A stretch of 64,000 nucleotides of DNA from Micropterus salmoides (taxonomy: Eukaryota > Chordata > Actinopteri > Centrarchiformes > Centrarchidae): positions 22,142,750 through 22,206,749 of the forward strand of contig NW_024041373.1 of assembly GCF_014851395.1 (NCBI RefSeq). Reading direction: 5' to 3'. The position numbers and the translations under genes are program-made. Below, piece after piece: positions 1 through 13,706 of this stretch. Numbering within the stretch: position 1 is the first letter of the stretch; the number at the start of each line of letters is the position of its first letter. The notes beneath the pieces are model-generated. The model was not told the DNA's origin and ran no database searches. It saw nothing but the letters and a program-made list of their open reading frames with translations.

Positions 1-1390
1 CGCTTATCATCCATCACCACAGAGACAGGATGGTGGTACAACAAAGCCACTGATACCCGTGTTAATGCTACAGACATACAACTGACGCTGTCATGTTGTG
101 TAGTCCTTCTATTCTCTCGGGTGGATGGAGAGAGAAAAGGAGGATTGGAAGAAGAAAGTGGGGCTTTATCCTCAGGGCGGAACAATATGACGAGGAGGTC
201 AGCACCTCCCCAATGTCCACAGCACAGAATGAGGTCTTCTGTGGTACACACTCATGCTCTCTCTCTCACACACACATACACATTCCCAGAGGCCTGGACC
301 TTGCCACAACAACCTTGCCAATTACAAGTATCTTGTTAATGAGGAGTGGCAGAGGCCTTCTGATGAGAATCACATTTAAATGAACTTGTCCTCCCTTTCT
401 CCGTTTCCCTCTCTCCCATCCTCTCTATTCATCGCTTCCTCCGCCTCACTGTTCTTTTTGTTAACTCCCAATCCATCATGCTGACAGCTGACATATCGAC
501 ATGGTGACACTACTAACGAGCACTGGCACATGACCTTCAAGGAGGATAAAGCAGAGCTGGTCATTAACCCGACACACACTGTCTCACGCACATACACGCA
601 CACGCATTTATTTATGCTGAGAAGATTAAATGATCATCATTCAAAAATATCCACACTACCCCAATCTCATGCAGCTCTCTCTTTATACACAGAGTATGAA
701 GACAGACAAGGCTTTCTGTTATGCCACATGGGAAAAACAGAATGCACACCTCTAACCTCCTTTCCACCCTTATTCAGAGACAGTATGACAGGTCAAGTTA
801 AAGAGTGGGAGTGCCTTACGTTGCCTTTTGTTCAAGAAAAAGAACCAGAATAACAAAAAGAAACAAAAGGAGAGAGATGAGGCAGACAAAAGTAAAAAAA
901 ATAAAACATATAATTAGGAACATACAAAAAAATCAGGATAAGAGGATATGGGGAGAAAAGAAAGGGAGGCCACGAGCCACTATCATGTCTAACTTAATTA
1001 AGGCTGCCGCTGGGGCTGCTGGGTAACAGCACTGTCATGGATACAGCTCTGAGCCCTCATGCCATAGCGTCCATGGCATTCATCATACTGAGGGCATCAT
1101 CCTGGCAGTCAGCAGAAGGTTGTCTGCTCTCCAGCTCTCCGGCCTAAGTGGGTGGATGGTCGAAGCGTTGAGAGACACACACATACTTTCGTAGACACAA
1201 AGTCAATGGTCGCCCCTTGGTGTAAAGCGATGACTTGGTGGCCCTGTAGGGTTATCATTTATTCGCAGTCTTTTGCTCTCAATTGTATACACACATAAAC
1301 ACAGGCCTGCCTTTAGCCCTGTCCCATCCTGGGGCAAAGTCACAAACTGGCTCCCCTATCTGTTCGTCTTTGAGATGCACCGTTGGGCGT

Positions 1391-1518
<128 letters not shown>

Positions 1519-3539
1519 ACCATAACTAACATAGGAAGAGATGGATACACACTTTGATACCTCATTACAGCCTTCTGGCTCACACAGTCCTAATCTTAAT
1601 TAGAAACAACTCATCAGATCAGTCAGAAAAGAAGAGGGGCAATAGCATCACCAACTAATCTGATACACTGGACAAAAAGTATGAGTTTGGAGCAGAGACA
1701 GACAGAATTTATTGAAAAGAAGATTTTTAAGCTACACCTGTCTATGAATATATTGTTACATTTTAAGACAAAATGTCCAACTTGGAAAAATGGGACATAT
1801 TTAGTTTACAGTTACAAACTTTAACAGCACTGTTGGTCAAAAAAAGAATGCAAAATTGATGTTTGGTTTTAAGAAACTACTGTATTTCTAGTTATTCAGG
1901 GCCCATGCACAAAGAAAGAATGTGAATATGTGGCCCAAGAAGATTCTTCAAAGGGTCCAAAATCTTGAGCTTGTCATATGGATCTGAAGCATCTCCATCA
2001 AAAGTTAATGACTTTGTAGATGTTAAAAAATGATTCTAGTGCAATTTGTTAAGAGCTAGTCCATGAAGTCATAGTTAATGTCACTGTTAATTGTGGACTG
2101 TATTCTTTTCATTGAGATCATATATGCCAAAATTCAGCTCCAGGTTATGGTTCCACATGAAAGTTGTTGATATTCACAAATGAGGAGCAAGCAATATATT
2201 GCAAGCTAAGTAATGTATTATTTATATACATCTATACTAACCAGTGTTATTTAACCTTATTTATCTGGTATTATCTCAACACCGTTTGTTTTTTATATAT
2301 AGGGATTTATTTAGGATGTACCAGGTTGACTGTGAGAACTCTGAGTCACAATTTCCATTCAATGCAACCTCACTAAAGTTACCTGAGCAATTAACACAAA
2401 CAAAATCTTCCATCAGGTAAAAATTGTTATTAAGTAACCTGCTTTACCATGAAGGCATCGGGGAGCACAATGGGAATTGGCTAGCCAGTTGTAGTATAAA
2501 AAATTAAATGGCTTTCAAGTTGGAGACTTGAGAGCGCTGAGGATCGCATGCACAGACCTCTACAGGTATATAGTGTCATACTATAATGGCTCAATCTTGC
2601 ATTTCCTATGTCCAAAACTCAGTTTGTTCAAAATACTTGGATTGGCCTGAGAAGGAGATGTGGTGTCACGTATTACCAGCCCAAAATATATTCGTAAAAA
2701 ACACACACACACACACACATAAGTTTCTCTGTGCCGGCTGCTCAAACAGCTTGGGTCCATTGTTCAGTCAGCTGCAAAGCTTGACCTCAGGGAGACAAAT
2801 TGAGGGACGCACAATCTCTCTGTCTCACACAGACAGACACACACACACATACATACACACACACGTCGGGTCTGAAGACGATGACATTTTTCACAGAGAA
2901 AAGCGTCCAAATGGCAGGTGTCAGGGGCCGTCAGTCTCTAGCAAGGCGCTAGAAGGCAGGCAGGCATACACACACACACACACACACTCCAACTGCCAGT
3001 GTGAGGCACGTCTGAAAAGAGCAAAGCCTCACAGACACTCATGTCAGTCTTGTAGCAGGAAAGGCTTGCACTTGTGTCACACATAAAACGCATACACACC
3101 AGCATGCGCATGCACACATGGACATACACACCCCACAAATCACAAATACACACATGGCATGTCACACAGACTCATCACACATGTTTGTCACACGCAAGAC
3201 CTTCGCAGGGAACACTGGCACCCTAGGGGAGGGTGGCATTGAGGGCGGGTGGAAGAAGTGGAAGAAGAACGGCGAGAGGATGACCACCAGTGAGGCATGG
3301 TGGGAGGAGAGAGGGTACTGTGGGTGATATGGATGAGGCTGGCAGATATTCACTGTCCACCACCTGCGAATGCCAAAGGTCCTCAGCCTGATGCCACTTC
3401 CAGAGTGACAAGCTACACACACAAGCACAAATACACCTTTTTTCAAGAAACCCTGCTTAGCTGTGGTCCTATCTGCAGTAAAACAAAGGCGTAATACAAC
3501 ACATTGAGGGTCTTAGGACAGAGGGTTTCTTATCCTGTA

Positions 3540-3640
3540 CAGACTGTAAAGCCCCTTGAGGCAAATTTATGATTGGTGATATTGGGCTATATGAGTAAAA
3601 TTGACTTGACTTAATTATACTTGACTTTCAATTATATGTC
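3540..3640 (+). repeat. LINE-like 3' tail
   Basis: Contains GTAAAGCCCCTTGAGGCAAA and an ATTGGGCTATATGAGTAAAA segment followed by decayed CTTGACTT units. I recognise this as a common teleost LINE (L2-like) 3' end with a simple-repeat tail. The family name is from memory. Confidence 0.5.
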
Positions 3641-6440
3641 TTAAAGCTGGTTATGCTAGTAATAAACCTATATATATATATCCCCTATAGCTCCTGGAGG
3701 GATGGGCAGAAAGGATGGAAAGCTTGAACGAATAAAGTAAAGGAAGGGACAAAAAAGAAAGAGCAAATAAGAAAAAGTAATGAAGTAAAGTACAGAAGGA
3801 GGACACAGACGTCACGGCCATTTCATGTCCTTCAGAGAGAACAAGGCCACTTTTGTAGGTAAAAGTGAGGAAGGAGAAGCATTTACTTTAGACTGGCAAA
3901 ATAAACAGATTTTACATCTTCCTGGGAGCAACAAAGCTGAAGTACATTACACTGCTCTCTCACCTTTTCTTCCTACTCCCATCATCAGTTAACAAGTTAG
4001 TTATCCTGTGTCAGTCTATAATCTAAATTGAATCCTATTAGATTACAATTCTGTGCAAACTCATTTCGAGGGATGTCCAGTCCCTCATCCATTACTCCTG
4101 TTCTTTATATCATCCAGCATATTTCCACTGTTTTCATCCTCCAAAGTAATGTGATTCCATCAAGAGCGCCCATTTTCACTCTCCAACTGTAACCCTCCCT
4201 TCCAGCACTCTCTCCACCTGTTTATGAATACACTGTTACTTCAGACATACACTTTATATTTTGTGAAAAGTGGTCAGGCAGAGACTACATTAATCCATCA
4301 TGTCATCTACCTTAGAAGCCTTACCTTTTCCAATTCAATAAATGAATATATAAATATGTTTTTATGGTTGCACAAAATTAAATTATGGTAGTCCTCTGTG
4401 ACGTATGTGTCCAAATACCCAAATAAGAAAGGATAAAGAAAACACATTTTTGAAGGATCTGTATTTTTACTATTATTTGCCTACAACAATTTGTGTTACA
4501 CATGTCCGAGCTTTTTCTGTCTTCCTCTACCCATCCCGTATCAAGTCTAAGACATAACCTTTTCGTGAACCCATGGGTTCATTTTCCTCTTCTGTAATGA
4601 AGATACACCCCACAGCCAGGCTGAGGCCTTTTCCATGCCTCTAAATCCATCTGCCTCCCCTGCTCCTCCTACTATCCAACCTTCAAACCTTCGGTGTGGC
4701 CTGAGTGCCTGGATCTCACACAGTCATCGCTGGTCCTGCCACTGTGTGTTCATCACTCACTCAGCCCGGCCCTGGGAGCATGCCTGGACACAGGACATGA
4801 CAGGGGATACACACACCCACACCCACCCACAGTCATAAATACAGTCTACGCTACTGTCCTTCAGCTCTATCAGCTAGCCAGTAAAAATGATCTCATTCCA
4901 CCAGGAGTGAGCTGCAGGGCAAGATGGTCAAGGACTTATTGTAATCATGTCTGTGACGCAGTGGAGGCCTACACTTTTGGCTATATGAGTGTGTTTCCTG
5001 CTGCAACTGTTTGTATTGCTCTCGGACAACTCTAAATATGAACCAGTCAAGGGGAGAATGAGGACTACTACTAGAACAGAAAGATTACCTACTTCTCTTA
5101 CCAGCTACAGAGCACAACATCAGGCAAAGACATAGCTACATACAGCCTAATTAAACTGACAGTACACCAGGTTAAACTGGAGCAAAAAGCCTCCTTTAAT
5201 ATGGTAAAAGTTGATCTGTTTTGAGCTGAAAATTAAAACAGACTGCACAATTTTATGTTTCAAATTTGATTAATTTCAAATAAATACATTGTGATTTATC
5301 AAGTAATTCATCAGGGCAAACAGGAACACTGACTCTGAGACCCTCAAGGATGTGTTTGTGCGTTTATGAAAAAGAGTAAGAGGCTCAGTCATCTCATTGC
5401 CTTCAGGAATAACACAGCAAGTGGTCAAGAAATTGGATGTTGTTTTTGTTTGCCTTTAGCTGTGGTCCCTGTGTGCAAGCACGTGTGTCTGTGTGTATCA
5501 TCACCATTGCCCAAAGATCTCCCTAACCTTACCCCACAAATTCTTGCCCTCTGATATTATTAACATCAGCTTGTTGCAGCCAAACACTGACAATGTGTCA
5601 TTCTTCCTGCACAACATGCTAAAACGATCAAATGCATTATAGTTCAATCACAACACTGTGAACGCAAACAGAGTTTACATTTAGTTAAACAAGCTAAAGT
5701 AGACACCACTTGCCTAAAAATAAAAACCTGATGATAGCAACGCTGGTTTCAATCATGGCCCGTTTGTCCTTATATGTACTACTCAGTCCAATTCAACCAT
5801 GCTTTAATCATAAACATCAACCAGTAGTGAGTTGAGTTTTGCCTATGATATGATTCTCAAAACTGTGAAAAACATTTATGTTTCTCAGTAGGCTCTTTAT
5901 TAAAAATCTTTCTTAATCCCTCATGCTGCAAAAAGAAATAAAAACAACAGGTTTCCTTCACTCTAACAGATGAATATACAAACACAGAGCAGGTTTCCTT
6001 AGTAAAGTGCAGGCTGTATGACTTGGGAAAGGGTTTGATTAATTTGAACCCAACGCATTTCAGGACTGCTATCTGTAGATTGATTCCTTAAGATGGTAAT
6101 ATAGAAATGGGAGCCGATGACCGAATGATTTCTGTGTGCTGCTGCTATAATATGTAAAATCTTCTAAAAAGTACAGCATTTATATTTTGAGCACCAATAT
6201 ATCAGGACACACAGTGGTGTATGTGTGTGCTTTCTCAACCAGCTGATGATGCTGACACAGACCACTGCGCGTCACCAAGTAAAACACAGCAAACCACACA
6301 CACAGTCCCATGCAGACATCTGCCTGGCTGGTGCAGAGCACTCTTATGAGCTTTGACAAAGCCTGCATGCTCTACCAGTCAGTGCTAAAACACAATGACA
6401 GACAAGGTCATGCTGCATTGGCCTGTCAAGGAGCCAGAAA

Positions 6441-6485
6441 GAACACGAACACACGAACACACACGAACACACACGAACACACACG

Positions 6486-6529
<44 letters not shown>
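6441..6529. repeat. compound minisatellite CGAACACACA passing into (CA)n
   Basis: Five to six CGAACACA-type units merge into a pure (CA)20 tract, consistent with a minisatellite arising from point-mutated CA repeat. Confidence 0.95.
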
Positions 6530-6531
<2 letters not shown>

Positions 6532-7299
6532 GTGCCAGCCAAAACCAAGCAGCTAATAATCAGAAGACATATTTGTACATACTTATTAGCCATTTACAAC
6601 CTAGAAAAGAATTAACTGAAGTCAGAGCAGTGGAGTTTGTTTTCTAAACTAATATGTCACAAACTGACGTCCAGCAGGAGGTCTTTAAATTATTGGGACA
6701 CAGCTGTATGGCAAATTGCCTAATGTCCATTCAGTGGGGGCCATCACAGGCACAGACAAACCTTGTCAGCTTAATCATACCTCATGCTGTATAATGTCCT
6801 GCAGGATGCTGGTCATCCAGAGACGCATTGTTCACGCTTAATCATGTAAGGTCACTTTGTTGTAAATCTAATGGGGTAGGAAGAGTCGATTCTGGTGATT
6901 TATTCCTTACTTATGATGTGATTAACACTGGTTTTGCTCACCCATTTAATATAAAAATAAGTGTTTCATGTTATCTATATTTTACTGTACATGCAGTAAA
7001 CTACTTTTTTTGCTTGAAAATGGCCATGTAAAATGTTTTGATTATGTTACTTTCTTGTTTGATTTACCTTCAAGTTACATGCTAGATACCAAATACTCTT
7101 TTGTACTTTGTACTTTTTTGGATATAAAAGGATTAAATGTAAGTGGAGAAAAAGAATATTTATTTACAAAATGGAGCAGAAAATATATTATCCGAAGTCT
7201 TGGCTTTTTCAAGAAGAATATTCGGTGAGGAGTCCAAGCCTCAGTAAAAAACGCCTATAAATCATTACATTCAATCAAATTAAGGAATGATTATCTAGT

Positions 7300-7710
7300 T
7301 AAGATGCCGATATTTAGAGAGCAGGGTGTCCAATGGCCGATACATAATGATATCAAAACAGAGAAAAGTCATGTATAATTCCACTATTCCAGTCCAATCT
7401 AACATACATGGTTATCTTAACCAGTAACGTGTTGTTTTAGATGGATTTTTTTATTAAATGAATAGAAAATGCTATGCTGTAGATTTCAAATTGTTTAAGA
7501 AAGACAGTGGGATACAGTTTGTCAGAAGCGACGTCCTTCAACTGCATAATTAACTACAGTATAACAATATATATTTAACGCTAGCCAGTAATGGTGTTAG
7601 ATTAGATCTGCTGTCATTTAGGACGATATATCGGCCACTTGAGTGCATCAGGCCGATGCAGATTATCCACAGTATATTATCTCAAAATACCAGGTATCGG
7701 CACGATTAAT
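7300..7710. repeat. decayed GCCGATA-rich dispersed repeat
   Basis: Both ends contain GCCGATA or TATCGGC words (GATGCCGATATTTAGAGAG at 7302, GATATATCGGCCAC at ~7624, GGTATCGGCACGATTAATCG at ~7692). This resembles a widespread vertebrate repeat built on TATCGGCCGATA words. Boundaries are approximate. Confidence 0.4.
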
Positions 7711-8827
7711 CGTTTTTTTACAAAATAAAGAAAGAATACCAGTAATTGTATCAACCTTTTGCAACATATATTGTATTTATGTAAGAAGGAGACAGATTTG
7801 GATAAATGATCCAGCTGGACACACGCTGGCCGGCCTTTTATACACATTCACACTTATTCTTCCACCTAAACGACACTACTTAGACATACACATAAAGAAA
7901 AGGCCACACTCCTTACAAATTATGGAAGAGGTGACTCAGTGAGTACAATGAGTCTATTTAAACAGGACTAAGGCAATGAAAACCGCACACATACGTAAAA
8001 GTAAGGATGTCCCGCCGGCTGCCATTTCTGGCTGTCATTCCAGCTGAGCGCTGAGGCAGAAGGACAGCGAGAGAGAGAGAGAGACAGGCGGGTGGAGAAG
8101 AAAGGATGGAGAAGGGTGGGGGTGGTGACACAATGAAGGCTCACAGGGAGACAGGAAGCAGATGGTGCAAATGAGGCTTAGGTCTTTAATGAACTACTGC
8201 ACTTTCAAGGCTGATAGGAGAGAAAAGGAAAGGAAAGGAGGGTCTGTATTACTATACACATGTACTTGTATTGTAGGTACAGACACACACAAAAACCATA
8301 TAAACCACAGCCATTAAAATACACCTAACAGTGCTTCTGCCAAAAATAAAAAATAAAAACTTTTAACAACAGCAATGTCACATTTTAATGATCCTACCTA
8401 ACAAGGTAACAATGTCATCATAAAATCAAAACTGTTCTCTAGTCTGGACGATAACACACTGCAGCCAATATATATTCTCTCTCTTGCGCTCACTCTCTAT
8501 TTCACACACATATTTTCGTGGATATTTGCTTTTGAGCCAGAATACATCTTTCTTAGTGCACAGCTGCTTCCAGTAGCTGAGGATGACAAAAGGAAAGCAT
8601 AAAAAAACGAAAGAAAGCCAAAGAAACGCAGATGGTAAGGTAGAGATGGAAAGAGTCAGTGACTCTGTAAATACACTCAAACAGACAGAACAGTATTTAG
8701 CTCTGGAATTGTTTGTCTGTACAGTGTAAGGTTGCTGTGCGGGATGGTGGTTTTCCACCTCCATGACGGAGCCAGCTTCCTATACATGGGCTGTCTGAAA
8801 GACTTTTTACAACTGTCGATCAAAAAC

Positions 8828-8865
8828 TGTGAGCGTTTGTTGGCTTATACCAACAAACGCTCACA
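8828..8865. repeat. perfect inverted repeat, 16-bp arms and 6-nt loop
   Basis: Arm TGTGAGCGTTTGTTGG (8828-8843), loop CTTATA, and the exact reverse complement at 8850-8865. It can form a strong hairpin on either strand. It lies in an intron with no coding potential around it. Confidence 0.9.
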
Positions 8866-11206
8866 CATATAGAAAAGTCACAAAGTATACAAGAAACTAG
8901 GTCAATTAACTATACTGGGGACATTCACAGCAGGCATTAGGACCCCTTGCTGTTCCTGATGCTACATAGCTATTCTCCGTCATTGCCATCGTCCTTGTTG
9001 CCGATGTAATGAGGTTTCACTAATGGCAAGTCAGGGTCAGCCGTGGGTCAGTCAGCAGGGGAGTAAGACCCTCATAGTTAGCAAAAACCGTCACTCCTTG
9101 AGGCCAGTCATCTTTCCCTGCCCTCCCAGCATCATCTATCAAGGGATATTTTGGTCAGAACAGGCACATTAGACATTACATTCACACATTTTTAAGAAGT
9201 CACACTTTACTTATTTAACAGCAGCACAGACATGTGCCACTCCTACAACGCAGAATAATTACCACCTCCAAAACTGCTGTTGAATACTTGACAACATAAA
9301 CTCTCTGTGTTTGGGTTCATTGTTATTTGGGATGTTAATGATTAATCTGTGCTCGATTAATCACTGTTAGAAATTTGAGTGATCAAGAATATATGAAATT
9401 GTGTAGGCAGGACAACTACACCATGTATACCAGCAGGAGTGATTTGCCTTAAGTTGGAAAGCGATATACCAGTGCTGGAGATGATTGAGGGTAGTGTTTA
9501 AATTTGACATGTTACATTAATATTTGCTTTTCACCACATACTGACCAAAGGTTGTTATAGGTGCATTTTAGCTACTATGATGATTTAAATATCCAGGTAC
9601 AAATGCATCATCACAGTGAAGACATTTTAAGGTAGAAAGTAATGGCAGTTGTTACTGAAAGACCAGCATTTGGACTTTGCAGGGCATTTCAAAAGCAAGC
9701 TTTTTTTCAAGCTTTTATGAAGGAAATGTCTGAAGAGGACAGATGATGGAAACAAAGACAGTGGTGAGGAAGGAGGGAAAGAACAGAGAAGAGGAGTGAA
9801 GATAAGAATAAACAGAATGAGACAGAAGATAGAGAAAGAAGGAGGGCACAGAAGAGAAGCAACAGCGTGTATGTACATTTATATACAGACATACACAGAC
9901 TCCACTTTAACATCTATGTTTCTGAGCCTACATCATCCACGGTCCAAAGAAACCAAAGTGAGGCATGAGACCAGATGACTCCAGGGCGATATCATCTGGA
10001 TAACAACAACCACACTTCTATGGCTAACGTCAAAATACCATCTCTCTTCACTTCCAAAGTTCATGCACTTTCAAAAGCCTTTATTCCACAAACCCTATTA
10101 AGGGAAAAGGCAGACCATTTACACATGTGGTATGTGCTGCAAAAATACAGTTAATCATATCAGGTGATATAGGACATTCAGCCAGCACCACATCAAACAG
10201 AAGTCCAACATTCTTACGTGTTGTGAAAAGCGTGAATGCCATTAGCTCCAGTAAAAGAATGAACAAGAGAGACATTATATCAAGATGTGAAATTTTACTG
10301 GGCTGGATTGCTCTGCTCTAAAGTCTTTTCAAAAGGAAAATAATCAAGTGGACGTTAACTTAATAAAACGCCCAACTTTGAAAGTTTCTCTTCTTGCAAA
10401 TAGACAGAAAATGGAACTTTAGAGAGAAAATGTGGGCTATGACACCAAAGATATGACCTCTGAAGTGTGCATGAAGAAAACTCTCATATGCAGACATACA
10501 TACGTTCCCACACAGCCCAGAATCATTCTAGGCTGTGGTCCCAATGCTAACCTCATGTCAACAAACACACATGGAACTCAGCAGAGAGAGAAAGACATGG
10601 AGCAAGGAGAGGCCAGTGGTTATTATGCTTGGACCGAGGTTCTGTCCCCTTGTATTCTGAAGTGTGGACTGGGCCTGGTTACAGACACAACGTGGACCAC
10701 AAAATGTCTCTTTAATTGGCCCGAGTGAAACAAAGTCCAGATGGCTTTAATAGACAATATTCACTTGAGGAACACATCCAATTTGTCTTTCTCTCCATCT
10801 GTGACCCCGCTCTCTTGCTCCCACACATTTTTCTCTTCTGTCCTTTACTCTCTCACATTGCTAAACTCCTGTACTGTCTTGCCCTTTTCTCACCACACAC
10901 TTAATGTTCACCATTTCTATACCGAGACCATGATTTCTTATCCATCATCATTCCTGATTTCATTGACAACCCCATTTATCCCACTCTCTTTTCCATCCTT
11001 TCACACCTCTATTGAATATTTACAAGATTTGAAATGTTTGTTTTACTGAAACACACAAAATGTTGAATATTAACTAATGTTACCAATAAATATAAAATTA
11101 TGCCATGGAATTCAGTCCTCTGGACAGTAGGGTTCACCCATCCATCCACTTTTTATACCCACTTCTTTCTATTCTGTTCTAGCATTCCCAGGATAAAAGA
11201 CCTTAC

Positions 11207-11314
11207 CAGTAGGACACGTCCAGGGGGTTAAAATAGCGCCTAGAGATGAGGTCAGCAAAGAAGGACTCAGTCTCACGACATGCTGTTCCATTGCCAATGA
11301 CAACCCTGGTACAG
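11207..11314 (-). CDS. srbd1: srbd1 coding exon 13, last one visible
   Basis: 108 nt: CTRVVIGNGTACRETESFFA and then DLISRRYFNPLDVSY, with the conserved IGNGTxxRETE motif. It ends TACTG/GTAAGG in phase 2. The next exon should start T or C and encode the conserved (C)xVSEAGAS motif, but no such sequence was found in 1-11206. Confidence 0.93.
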
Positions 11315-13660
11315 CTAGAATGGACAAGAGGAAGAGGAGAAAGACAATGAGGATTAAGAAAGCAACCATAAGGGTTTAAAAATGAGGTGAGGATCATCAT
11401 TTTCTTTTCTGTTTATAATATTATGTTCAGTGATCTATCTGACGACAGAGAAGTTGTGTTTTTAGGAACAGGAAAGTTACAGCAATTAAAACATTAATTA
11501 ACACAACACAGCCATTATCCATTACTGCCACATTTTCTTACATTGTATTTAATTCAGCTGAAAAGTATACTTGAACAGAGACTATTTACACACAAGTTAC
11601 AGTACCTGTATTTAATCATAAGGTGGCGCAGTTTGTCTGCTTCTTTGTGCTGGCCTGAATTATGCAGGTGCACAACATCAGTATGGAGAATCTGACCTGA
11701 GATCAGAGAGATCAAGACAGACAGAAGGACATATAGAGAAAATACAATGTTGCTGGTAAAGTATTATGACAAGAGGATGCTCAACAGACTAAACTATATA
11801 CTATCAGCTAATGTCTCTCTACTGTATGCTATCTAAGGAGGCAGCAATGCTATAAACACACATATGCATGATATGCACACACATAATCCACCCACCAGGG
11901 TCATGCCAACTGGCATCTAGTCTCTGACATGCACATGCACCTTGACGGTAATAACAGGTCCAGTGGTGGCCTGGTTACATGGCATCACAGAATTTGTGAC
12001 TTCATTACAGCTTAATCACTTAAACTGTGAAACACAATGAAGAGATGTCTGACTCTTCAGTATTTCTGTACTAGGTGGGTTTGACATTAGTAAAAGACTA
12101 GATTAGACAAGATTAGCCATGAATTTGCAGTGAAACTTTATTTTGCATAGTGTAAGAAGGTTAGATAACCCTTGAATATGTGACTACAATTACATAAAAA
12201 TACTGTTGGTTAAATACAATAGTTCTGTTCTTAAAAACGTAAGTAATTACACTTATTCAATATATTAAAATACAACCACCAATTACATGTATGGATAGAA
12301 GCAAACACTATTAGAACATCTGTGACAATAGTTCTGATGCATCAGTGAGACCCTGATCTAAGTATGTATGCAAAAGTAAAGCTTTAATTCATGTTAGAGT
12401 AACATATCTGAAGCCTATGAGCTGTACTTTATATTACCCCTTTTAAACACAGTGTCAAAGGATAAACCTGTGATTCCTGTCAATCATTCAACTTCAACAC
12501 TCAGATGCCCTCCCGAGATTGTGTGCACTATGGTGTCAAGAGCTTTCAAAAAGACTGTAATAAAGATGCAACCTAGTAGATAAGTATCATTTTATATATG
12601 GAGAATAAAGAATTATAACTCAAACTATATTGGATGCAAAAGTGGGTGTACACCGTGTAGTCCCTTACCAGTGGGAGAGAGAACTGCCAGCTTACAGCCA
12701 TGTCTAAAGCCAGGGTCCACCCCCATGATGACGCAGCCCCTGACTGGACACAGCAACAGGCGCTGCCGGAGGTTCCGCACAAACATGGCGATTGACTCCT
12801 TCTCTGCAGCACTCGTCAGCTTGGTCCTAAACAGAGGGAATGCAAGAGAGAGATGGGGAAAAGATGGGCAGAGGAGTGAGTGAAGATATGAACAAAAAGA
12901 GTGGAGACGGCGAGATGTAGGGGTTAGTTGTATGGTCAGGTTAAAAGAAATAAAGAAAAAGAGAAGAAAAAAATAGGTGAGGATGGGGAAAGAAGAAGAG
13001 GAAATAGCGACACAGTGTAAATCAAAAGGAGAAAAGTCACACACATTAACAGTCACGCTTAAAATACCTGTAACTCCTGGTGAGGAAAGGCAGAATAAGC
13101 CTTTTGAAAGAATCCTCTACTGCATTCCTAATGATTGCATGAAGCTCTTCTCTTGCAAACGTCTTTGGCCTCCACCTGCATTAAAACAGTGGGGGAAAAG
13201 CTGATTTTTTTTTTTCTGTGGATCATTTCCATCTATAAAAGAAAATGTGACTTCCCCTAGTTTGCAAACTGATTCCCTCTATCTGAAGTGAAAATATGCC
13301 ACACATCCCTGACAGATCAAAAAACACCCAATTTGTGCAAGACATTGAATATTCTTGGAGTTTCTGGTGCACTTAATTATTTCTAACAAACCTGGACCAA
13401 CGAATGGATTGTATAAAAGTGAGGAGCCTTTGTCTTGTTTCAAAAAAATTTAATTTCTACAACAATCAGGTGTCAATTCACTACAACTCTTTAATACTAA
13501 ATCTCAAATAATTGTGTGTGTGTTTGTGTTATTATTGTATTGCTGACCTGTTGTTGATGCACCACCTAGTGAAGTCATTCTTCACCCTGTCGGGAATGTT
13601 CACCTTCACTGTTAAAATCTTCAGACTCTCCCCTCGGTTAATAGCCAGGGTCTGTACACG

Positions 13661-13706
<46 letters not shown>

